A stretch of 61,489 nucleotides of DNA from Nostoc sp. KVJ20. GTDB taxonomy: Bacteria; Cyanobacteriota; Cyanobacteriia; Cyanobacteriales; Nostocaceae. The position numbers and the translations under genes are program-made. Below, in pieces: positions 54,814-61,489 of the stretch (position 1 is the stretch's first letter; each line of letters begins with the position of its first letter). The notes beneath the pieces are model-generated. The model saw only the letters and a program-made list of their open reading frames with translations. It did no database searches and was not told the DNA's origin. The DNA lies in contig NZ_KV757620.1 in NCBI RefSeq assembly GCF_001712795.1, positions 39,847-101,335 of the forward strand. Reading direction: 5' to 3'.

Positions 54814-57800
54814 TTAGTTTGTAAGTTTTTTGGTAAATCCCTGCAACCGGATTAACACTGGCTTCGCCCAATTTCCACCCAGCAAATCGTGCAACAGGGT
54901 ATAAAAACAGGGGATGATAAACAGCGTCAGCACTGTTGCCAAAGATAAGCCCGAAAACACTACCACGCCTAATGGTTGCAGAAATTCTGAACCTTCCCCA
55001 ATTCCTAACGCTAGGGGAAACATACCTAAAACTGTGGTAATGGTTGTCATTAATATTGGTCGTAGGCGTTGAGGTGCAGCTTTCAAAATCGCAGTTTTCC
55101 GGTCAACTTTTTCCCGTTCGAGAATTTGATTGGCCAATTCCACCATGATGATGGCGTTATTAACTACAATACCCACCAGTAAAACCGCGCCGACAATCAC
55201 TGTCGCGCCAATGGCAGTTTTGGTGATGTAAAGTCCAAAAATCCCCCCAGCTAATGCCAAGGGAATTGTAAACATAATTACTAGCGGGTCGATGAGGGAA
55301 TTGTATTGCACCGCCATCACCACAAAGACTAAAAAGGCAGCTAATCCACCTAATAGTTGTAGTGAGCTTTGGAGTTGCTGATTAGATTCTGCTGCTGAAC
55401 TGGGTAAGCGGCTGACACCTTCAGGTAAATCTAGACTATCTAGTACCGTACTGACCTGTTCTAGGGCCTCACTAAGGCTAGCTCCCTGTGTTAAGTTGCC
55501 AGCAATTAAGAAAACCTGACGCTGGTTGATTCGCTGAACTTCTCCTGGAGCTTGAGCTTCAGCAATTTTGGCAACATCACTCAAGCGAATTTGGCGATTG
55601 TTATCGACAAACAATGGCAACCTTTGCAACTGAGAAGCTGCTTGCAATGATTTTTCATTCAACTTGACGCGAACATCGATTAAACGGTTGCCGCGTTGCA
55701 ACTGAGTTGGTACGCTACCTTCAAGAGCAGTCTGAATTGTTTCCCCAATTTGTGTGGTAGTTAAACCCAAAGCTGAAACTCTCTCCCAGTCAGGAAGAAT
55801 CTGAATTTCTGGTTGGCGATCGTCTGCATCGGGACGAAATCTCGCTAATGTAGCTTGTTCTTCTAAGGCTGCTAGTACCTGACGACCAGCTTCTTCTAAA
55901 TTATTTACGTCATTTCCCTGAAGCATCACGTCAACATCAGCACCACGGATCGGAGAGTTGCTGAGAATCAAACCCCGTACTTGACCAGGGGAAAGGCGCA
56001 GGCGAATTCCTGCTAAATTTAGCTTGTTCAACTCTTGGGTAACTCGTTCTACATAAGCTTGGACATTAGTACCCGCCTTCAAGGTAATATTGCTGGAAGC
56101 TCGTAGGGCATTAGCATTGGTAGCGTTTCCAAAGAGGGAGCCACCAATTGTAGAGAAAACATATTCTGTTTCTGGCTGCTTGCGGATAATCTCATCCACC
56201 GCAACCATTACTTTTTGGTTGGTTTCTAAAGGTGTACCGGGAGGAAATTGGGCGTTTAAGTTGGCTTGTCCGGTGTTGATGCGGGGAAGAATTTCTTGGG
56301 GAATTTGCGGTGCCATCCACAAACTGCCGCCGCCAAAAAGGATAATAGCGATCGCTACCGTAGCCACCCGCCAGCGTAATATCCCTGCTAAAAAACTGCC
56401 GTATCCCCTCGTAGAAGCATCAAAGCGGCTATTAAACTTTCGTAAAAACCAAAATTCGCTCAGACGGCTAGAAAACTTCCATGCCAATATCCGGGAAGCA
56501 AGCATTGGTACAACGGTTACGGCAATCAAAATTGAAGCTGCAACTGAAAAGGTGATGGTGAGAATTAACTCATTAAATAGTAGTGCGATAAAACCGCCGA
56601 TCAGCAAAAACGGTAATACAGCTACCAAGTTTGTACTAGTAGAAGCAATTAAAGCTGATTCTACTTCTTGGCTACTTTTTTCTGCTTGATAAATTAGTTG
56701 CTGCGAATTCAAGCGGGTTCTATTATCCTTACCGGGAGTCATCCCAGCCCCTTCGGCAATGTTCTCTAACATGACGATGGAGTTGTCTACCACAATACCC
56801 ACACCCAGCGCTAGACCACCCAAACTAAAAACGTTGATAGATAAGCCAAATAGCCCCATCAAGATGATGGCAGCTAGGGTTGCTAAGGGGATGGCTAGGA
56901 CGATGATGAAAGTTTGTCGTAGAGAACCAAGAAATAGGAGAACTGCGATCGCAGCTAGTCCAGTACCAATCAACCCAGAACTGGTAACATTCGAGATAGA
57001 GTTGCGAATAAACCGTGATTCATCCAAGGTGGGTGTAAGAACTGTCCCTTCGGGAATTACCCCAGATTGCCGGAGTTCTTCTAAGCGTTGTTTCACACCC
57101 TCTACAACGTTAATGGTGTTAGCATCGGGCTGCTTTTGGATGCTGACTTTTACAGCTTCTTCCCCGTTGAGTAGAACGTACACCCGTTGTTGTTCTGAGC
57201 CATCAATGACTTCAGCAAAGTCGCGCAAATAGACGCGGCGGTTGGGGACTGGGGATTGGGTACTGGCGACTGGGGACTGGGTACTGGTGACTGGGGAAGA
57301 AGGAGCAGAAGAGACTTCAAAAGAAAGATTGCTAATTTCATTGGCATTTTGGAACCGCCCAACGGTACGGGTTAAGGGTTCAGAATTCTGCCCTAAAATC
57401 CGACCACCAGAAATATCTATGTTGCGATCTCTGAGTTCATCTAAGACATCGGTTAAACCTACACCCAAAGCTTGCAACCGATCCAAATCAATATTGACCC
57501 TAACTTCTTCTTGAACTCCTCCCGATATATCTACCCCTGCAACTCCAGATACAACACTCAGTTCGCGGGCTAGTTCTTCTTCGGCAAAAACGCGCAAATC
57601 AACGCCTTCTAGAGAGGGCGAAGTTAATGCCAATTCGTAAACTGGCAATTGGGAAGGATCGACTTTAAATAAGCGTGGTTCTTCGATGGCGTCTGGTAAT
57701 GTGCTTCTAGCTCTGTTAAAAGCAGCTGTCGCATCGTTTAAAGCTTGGTCAATATTGCCACCTGGTTGAAAGAACAGATCCAAATTTATCTGTCCCTCAC

Positions 57801-58080
57801 GAGTTTGGGAAAAAATCTGTACCACACCCTCGGTAGCCGCAAAGGCTTCTTCTAGGGGTCTGGTAACTTCATCAACTGCTACCTCTGGGGAAACTCCAGG
57901 TGCTTGTATTCGCACACCAATTCGAGGATAGGTAATTGATGGTAGTAAATCTACGGGTAACTTGGCGATAAAAAAGAACCCTAAGACTATCACTGCCAAC
58001 GTCAGCATGAGTGTGCCGATGTGTTGGCGGATTGATATGGCACTGATACTAAATCCGCCGCCGTTTTTTACTTGCTGCAT
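54814..58080 (-). CDS. RND efflux pump, AcrB/HAE1-like, with repeat insertion
   Basis: A 1088-residue inner-membrane pump with the two-fold RND layout: one N-terminal helix, a porter domain, six helices, then a second helix, a porter domain and six more helices. PVDLLPSITYPRIGVRIQAP and the helix-4 GLALGVGIVVDNSIVMLENI (Asp-Asn rather than Asp-Asp) are visible. Around residues 258-281 (ending SPVASTQSPVPNRR) lies a Ser/Thr/Pro-rich insertion that is translated repeat DNA, just before the porter strand VYLRDFAEV. It exports drugs or lipids with the adaptor encoded 62 bp upstream. No TolC-like gene is adjacent. Confidence 0.94.
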   Translation of the reverse strand: MQQVKNGGGFSISAISIRQHIGTLMLTLAVIVLGFFFIAKLPVDLLPSITYPRIGVRIQAPGVSPEVAVDEVTRPLEEAFAATEGVVQIFSQTREGQINLDLFFQPGGNIDQALNDATAAFNRARSTLPDAIEEPRLFKVDPSQLPVYELALTSPSLEGVDLRVFAEEELARELSVVSGVAGVDISGGVQEEVRVNIDLDRLQALGVGLTDVLDELRDRNIDISGGRILGQNSEPLTRTVGRFQNANEISNLSFEVSSAPSSPVTSTQSPVASTQSPVPNRRVYLRDFAEVIDGSEQQRVYVLLNGEEAVKVSIQKQPDANTINVVEGVKQRLEELRQSGVIPEGTVLTPTLDESRFIRNSISNVTSSGLIGTGLAAIAVLLFLGSLRQTFIIVLAIPLATLAAIILMGLFGLSINVFSLGGLALGVGIVVDNSIVMLENIAEGAGMTPGKDNRTRLNSQQLIYQAEKSSQEVESALIASTSTNLVAVLPFLLIGGFIALLFNELILTITFSVAASILIAVTVVPMLASRILAWKFSSRLSEFWFLRKFNSRFDASTRGYGSFLAGILRWRVATVAIAIILFGGGSLWMAPQIPQEILPRINTGQANLNAQFPPGTPLETNQKVMVAVDEIIRKQPETEYVFSTIGGSLFGNATNANALRASSNITLKAGTNVQAYVERVTQELNKLNLAGIRLRLSPGQVRGLILSNSPIRGADVDVMLQGNDVNNLEEAGRQVLAALEEQATLARFRPDADDRQPEIQILPDWERVSALGLTTTQIGETIQTALEGSVPTQLQRGNRLIDVRVKLNEKSLQAASQLQRLPLFVDNNRQIRLSDVAKIAEAQAPGEVQRINQRQVFLIAGNLTQGASLSEALEQVSTVLDSLDLPEGVSRLPSSAAESNQQLQSSLQLLGGLAAFLVFVVMAVQYNSLIDPLVIMFTIPLALAGGIFGLYITKTAIGATVIVGAVLLVGIVVNNAIIMVELANQILEREKVDRKTAILKAAPQRLRPILMTTITTVLGMFPLALGIGEGSEFLQPLGVVVFSGLSLATVLTLFIIPCFYTLLHDLLGGNWAKPVLIRLQGFTKKLTN
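57240..57302. repeat. Heptad-type repeat inside the RND gene
   Basis: Tandem CTGGGGA/CTGGGTA-type 7-bp units on the plus strand, in frame in the pump gene. It resembles the CCCAGTC units at 1-21. Confidence 0.85.
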
Positions 58081-58142
58081 TACTGTCGCTGCGCTCCAAT
58101 TAAAAAGGCAAAATGGAAAATTCCAAAAGACATTTTGAATTT

Positions 58143-59654
58143 TTAATTCCCTGTAGGGGATGACTCTGCTGTTTCGGAAAGAATTGATAAACGTACAGCG
58201 GCTCCATCTTTTAGGGGCTGACCACTGCGAACAACATAGCGCTCCCCGGCTTGTAAGCCAGATAGAATTTCCACTCTGCCATCAACCCTTTTTCCTAAAG
58301 TGACAGCACGCGCCGCTACTTTTGCCTTACCTTCTGTATCTTTCACAACAAATAGCGTCCCAGATGGGTTTTCTTGCTCTCCTCCTGCTCCTTTTGCTGC
58401 CCCGGCTTGTTTTTGAATAGCTGTTTGTGGCACTACTACTCGCTGTTGAGTCTGAGTTTCAAAATTGACTCGCGCCAGTAATCCGCTGCCAATCTTCCCT
58501 TGAGTATTGGGAATCACTACTTCTACAGGTATCAAACGAGATGTGGCATCGGCAGCGGGGGAAATACGCGTAACTCTGCCAGTTAATGTTTCGCTGGGGA
58601 AGGCATCTAAGCGAACTTGTACAGATTGCCCAACCTGAATTTGTGATAGTTCTAATTCGGAAACTTGCACGACGACTTTGACACGGTTAAAGTCACCAAT
58701 TTTCAAGACTTCGCTACCTGCTTGCAGAAGGTTGCCTGGTTCTGTCACCTTTTCTGTGACTACGCCAGTGATTGGTGATGTGAGTCGAGCATAAGACCTA
58801 CGCTCTTTGGTTTGGGCAACCAATGCCTGTTGGGCAAGTACTCTACCTTGGGCGGCAGCGACGGCTTGCTGTTCTGTACGGACTTGCTCTTGGGCTGCCC
58901 GTAGTGCCTGGGCGGCTGTTTGCGCCTGGGTACGTGCTTGTTCGGCTGATTGTTGAGCGATCGCTCCGGCTTTGAATAGATCCTGTTGCCGTCTTGAGTC
59001 TGCCTGAGCTTGCACCACTTCTAACCGCGCCCGTTCAACGTCTGCACGGGCATTACTTACCTGATTAGTTGCCCTAGCTACTTCTGATTTGAGGGCTGCT
59101 AGTTCTGCTTCTGCTTGCTTTAATTCGGTCAAAAGGATGGCATCGTCTAACTGCCCGACGTTTTGCCCAAGCTTTACTGTATCGCCCACATCTAAGTTCA
59201 AAGCCAACAACCGGGCTTCTACCTGCGATCGCACTGATATAATCCGAAAAGGTGTTGTATTACCTGTGTACTCTGGTTGTGTTTGCAGCGAGTCCGTTCG
59301 AGCGATCGCCGCATCTACAGGTGTTCCACCACCGCGTTCTCCACCACCAGGTTGCTGAGATTGTGCTCCTGCTGATTCCTTGGGCAGTGATCCGCAACTC
59401 GCCGTCAACAGTCCTATACCCACCAAACAGGGAATTAATAAACTTCTTACAGAATTGGAAGAAAGGGAATAATTTCTTTCTTTCCCTTTTTCACTTATTG
59501 CACAAGTGCTGTTTGCAAGAAGTCTACTCTTTAAATCTGCGGTAGCCACTTCAGTTTTCACAACTGAATCTAACTGGATATTAATTAGTTGGTTAGTGGC
59601 TACTTGATCTGTCATTTTCACCTGTTTGTGCGGCTTATTTGCATCCAAAATCAT
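58143..59654 (-). CDS. RND adaptor (membrane fusion) lipoprotein
   Basis: A 503-residue HlyD/AcrA-type adaptor. A lipobox LTASC (Cys87) follows a hydrophobic segment LLIPCLVGIGL, so the mature protein would be a lipoprotein. The 65 or so residues before the signal helix are unusual; the true start may be an internal TTG or GTG, as no Met lies between residue 14 and the lipobox. The body has a biotinyl-lipoyl fold, a long coiled coil (about 170-300, rich in Ala, Gln and Glu), then beta-barrel domains. It bridges the RND pump to an outer-membrane channel. Confidence 0.9.
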   Translation of the reverse strand: MILDANKPHKQVKMTDQVATNQLINIQLDSVVKTEVATADLKSRLLANSTCAISEKGKERNYSLSSNSVRSLLIPCLVGIGLLTASCGSLPKESAGAQSQQPGGGERGGGTPVDAAIARTDSLQTQPEYTGNTTPFRIISVRSQVEARLLALNLDVGDTVKLGQNVGQLDDAILLTELKQAEAELAALKSEVARATNQVSNARADVERARLEVVQAQADSRRQQDLFKAGAIAQQSAEQARTQAQTAAQALRAAQEQVRTEQQAVAAAQGRVLAQQALVAQTKERRSYARLTSPITGVVTEKVTEPGNLLQAGSEVLKIGDFNRVKVVVQVSELELSQIQVGQSVQVRLDAFPSETLTGRVTRISPAADATSRLIPVEVVIPNTQGKIGSGLLARVNFETQTQQRVVVPQTAIQKQAGAAKGAGGEQENPSGTLFVVKDTEGKAKVAARAVTLGKRVDGRVEILSGLQAGERYVVRSGQPLKDGAAVRLSILSETAESSPTGN

Positions 59655-60234
59655 TTATTTTTCTCCTATTGGGGAGCTTTTGGGGTTAAACAGCCGTGTT
59701 TTAATCAAGTAATTTTGAGAGATATCATTAACAAAAAACGGCGAGAATGAATAAGCTGTCTGACAGTAATTTTTTGCATCAAAAACTACTGTTTTCCCAC
59801 AAAAGTCCAAAACTTCTCACCGCTCTACTTCTTACGCAGAGGTAGATAATCTTCTTGCAGTTAACAAATTATAAACTTAGTATAAATATTTGTCATTTTT
59901 CTCGAATCTACCCATAGGCTAAATCTGGCTTTTTCTAAAGATATGAGCCAAAAAGTTTCATATTCTAACATAATGGGCAGTCTTAAAAAATGATTTTTTA
60001 TACATTCAATACTAGATTCTATTCTACTGCAACTTTTAGTATTTGCAGTACTTTAAAATGTTAAAAATATTAAAGATTTATTGCTTTTTATGTCTATAAT
60101 GTAATGGCAAACACTATTTTTTCTTACCCCCTTGCGTAAGATGGCGAGAGACAGGGCAATCAGTGTTATGGCAACAACAGTCAAGAATTAGCTTTTGCCA
60201 AAAACATATTTGGATTAGGTGAGGAAGGTAAGAC
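59655..60234. other. Intergenic region upstream of the lyase gene
   Basis: A 580 bp A/T-rich divergent spacer. A TATAAT at 60095-60100 could be the -10 of the lyase promoter, with no good -35 (as in many cyanobacterial promoters). No gene is visible. Confidence 0.45.
60095..60100 (+). promoter_or_regulatory. Candidate -10 box of the phycobiliprotein lyase gene
   Basis: A consensus TATAAT 135 bp before the GTG start. There is no TTGACA-like box 16-18 bp upstream. Confidence 0.3.
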
Positions 60235-60777
60235 GTGACATCTCTGTTAAAAATTGCACAAACTGCTGATGAATCCCAGATTTCCGAATTTTTCCAAGAA
60301 TCAGCGGGTAATTGGCGATCGCAAAGGCGTTACTACACCCTACCTGAAGGAGAAACCAAGGAAATGGAGAGTATCGTTACGATCAATTTTCTTGAGCAGG
60401 GCTGTGATGAATTGCAAAAGCTAGCTCAGATGCACGATTTGTTTGACACAGATAGTTTTATCTGTGGTGCAGCAGTTACATGGGAAAGTACGGATGTGCT
60501 GAAAGCAAGGAAAGAGTCGCAAGGTTCGACGATATTTGGGGTTGTGGGAAACATTTTGTATCGCGATCGCGGCTTTGCCATATCTAAACCAGTCACCGCC
60601 CAGTATTATTTCTCCAACCCGAAAACACTGTGTTTGCGAACTGAATACAACGGTTCAGTGTTTGAGGAAGAGTTAAAGCTAATTGGCAGCAAATACCGCA
60701 CCAGACAAACCATTATCTCCCGTGCTGGTGAGCAGTTGATGATTGGTCAATATTTAGAAAAGAGAGTGGAAAGTTAA
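60235..60777 (+). CDS. CpcS/CpeS-type phycobiliprotein chromophore lyase
   Basis: A 180-residue lipocalin-like protein, start GTG with GAAGG upstream. FFQESAGNWRSQRRYYTL (residues 19-36) and the beta-barrel strands FSNPKTLCLRTEYNG and YRTRQTIISRAGEQLMIGQY are the family's signatures. Lyases of this type attach phycocyanobilin or related bilins to conserved Cys residues of phycobiliprotein subunits, in the cytosol before phycobilisome assembly. The bilin and subunit targets differ between CpcS, CpcU and CpeS, and I cannot tell which this is. Confidence 0.92.
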   Translation: MTSLLKIAQTADESQISEFFQESAGNWRSQRRYYTLPEGETKEMESIVTINFLEQGCDELQKLAQMHDLFDTDSFICGAAVTWESTDVLKARKESQGSTIFGVVGNILYRDRGFAISKPVTAQYYFSNPKTLCLRTEYNGSVFEEELKLIGSKYRTRQTIISRAGEQLMIGQYLEKRVES

Positions 60778-60875
60778 GCCTCGTAGGTTTGGTTTGGGGA
60801 CTAGCCAGCAACTTTATATAACTTTTTATAACAGTTTTTCAACCATTTTCCCAAAAAGTCAGTTGCTATGTAATC

Positions 60876-61007
60876 ATGGAAAGTGAAATGAGAATTAATT
60901 CGGCGACAGTGTTTGTTTTTAGTATTGACAGGCTTTTCCCTTTTGGTATTACAGACTTCTCTCCGAAATCTAAATCTCTACAAACTTATGATTTTGGAGA
61001 CATTTAA
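60876..61007 (+). other. Upstream ORF overlapping the RNA-binding protein start
   Basis: A 43-codon frame, ATG at 60876, whose TAA overlaps the downstream ATG (TAATG at 61005-61009). This may couple the two or act as a leader. A promoter-like TTGACA lies inside it at 60925, in which case it would not be transcribed whole. No ribosome binding site is seen for it. Confidence 0.3.
60925..60952 (+). promoter_or_regulatory. Candidate promoter of the RNA-binding protein gene
   Basis: TTGACA (60925-60930), a 16-bp spacer, TATTAC (60947-60952), giving a leader of about 50 nt to the ATG at 61007. Confidence 0.45.
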
Positions 61008-61324
61008 TGTCAATTTACGTTGGTAACCTCTCCTATGATGTTACACAAGATGCGCTAAGTGCTGTATTTGCAGAATATGGTGCTGTAAAGCGTGTTCAAC
61101 TACCTACTGACCGTGAAACAGGTCGTTTACGTGGCTTTGCTTTCGTGGAAATGAGTTCAGAAGATGAAGAAACGAAAGCCATTGAAGCTCTTGATGGTGC
61201 TGAGTGGCTTGGTCGTGACCTGAAAGTAAATAAAGCCAAGCCAAGAGAAGACAGAAGTGGTGGTGGTTCCTTCGGTGGAAACCGTGGCGGTGGTGGCGGT
61301 GGCTACAACCGTAACCGCTACTAA
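61007..61324 (+). CDS. Glycine-rich RRM RNA-binding protein (Rbp type)
   Basis: A 105-residue protein. One RRM with RNP2 IYVGNLSY (residues 3-10) and RNP1 LRGFAFVEM (41-49), then a Gly/Arg/Asn-rich tail (about 87-105). This is the Anabaena Rbp type, known for cold induction and linked in cyanobacteria to mRNA localisation and stability. GGAG lies 9 bp before the ATG as ribosome binding site. A strong terminator follows. Confidence 0.95.
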   Translation: MSIYVGNLSYDVTQDALSAVFAEYGAVKRVQLPTDRETGRLRGFAFVEMSSEDEETKAIEALDGAEWLGRDLKVNKAKPREDRSGGGSFGGNRGGGGGGYNRNRY

Positions 61325-61359
61325 GTTAAACCGACGAAAGTAACTTAATTTAATCTGGA

Positions 61360-61392
61360 AAAGGCTCAGGCAAAAATGCTTGAGCCTTTTTT
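61360..61392 (+). terminator. Rho-independent terminator after the RRM gene
   Basis: Stem AAAGGCTCAGGC/GCTTGAGCCTTT (one G-T), loop AAAAAT, then a T6 run. It lies 36 bp past the stop. The final 97 bp of the window hold nothing I can support. Confidence 0.9.
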
Positions 61393-61489
61393 GTGGAAAA
61401 CTTTAACTATTTGAAGAAGAATTCAGGAGCCAGAATTCTGTTTCGATAAGATTTAAGACATCATCCAAATATAGCCGTAGCCACATAGG

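Noticed and set aside
56090..56689. 199-residue plus-strand ORF
   Set aside because: It is a shadow of the RND pump gene, which has clear family motifs on the minus strand.

Overview
The window looks like chromosome from a filamentous, heterocystous-type cyanobacterium (Nostoc/Anabaena group). The evidence is the very frequent HIP1 octamer GCGATCGC (for example 1971-1978 and 2232-2239), the short tandem heptad-like repeats typical of Nostocales intergenic DNA, and genes confined to or typical of oxygenic phototrophs: a CpcS/CpeS phycobiliprotein lyase, NdhN, a CGLD27/DUF1230 protein, a glycine-rich RRM protein, and a cyanobacterial S10-spc-alpha ribosomal cluster without rpsJ, rpsN and rpmD. 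I see no prophage, insertion sequence or CRISPR array.

Layout. 1-13000 is mixed housekeeping: a GAF membrane protein, ClpB, an SRPBCC protein, a rubredoxin missed by length cut-offs, an HI0933-type flavoprotein, a radical SAM protein, LpxD, QueE and a STAS-sugar transferase fusion. 13054-17472 (minus) holds a DUF697 GTPase, a PD-(D/E)XK homing-type endonuclease, an initiator tRNA-fMet split by a group I intron, an asparaginase-II protein, CGLD27 and RsfS. 18076-25946 has two GT4 glycosyltransferases, an orphan cytosine-C5 methyltransferase, DeoC, RecO and an MFS transporter. 26020-30721 (minus) has a metzincin protease, SecG, GpmI and an ABC-F ATPase. 30878-35110 is a small accessory stretch: a DUF2887/Rpn-type nuclease with a duplicated tail fragment, unknown proteins (one apparently frameshifted), a DUF29 protein, and a divergent HTH regulator with a direct-repeat operator candidate.

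35199-53277 (minus) is one long translation cluster, read from high to low coordinates: rplC-rplD-rplW-rplB-rpsS-rplV-rpsC-rplP-rpmC-rpsQ-rplN-rplX-rplE-rpsH-rplF-rplR-rpsE-rplO-secY-adk-infA-rpmJ-rpsM-rpsK-rpoA-rplQ-truA-rplM-rpsI-rpmE-prfA. It makes ribosomal proteins, RNA polymerase alpha, the SecY channel, adenylate kinase, IF-1, a tRNA pseudouridine synthase and RF1. Many of its 65-130 bp gaps are filled by a heptad repeat family, while other neighbours overlap or sit 2-6 bp apart. A long, hairpin-rich leader precedes rplC. 54228-61489 carries ndhN, a two-gene RND efflux system, the phycobiliprotein lyase and a cold-shock-type RNA-binding protein.

The most notable item is the tRNA-fMet group I intron with a free-standing I-Ssp6803I-like endonuclease gene just outside it, separated by a terminator-like hairpin. 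In the textbook case (Synechocystis) this nuclease is encoded inside the intron. The second theme is repeat invasion of coding sequence: in-frame repeat tracts lie inside recO, the RND pump gene and the DUF29 gene, and repeats touch the start codons of rplM, rplD and recO.
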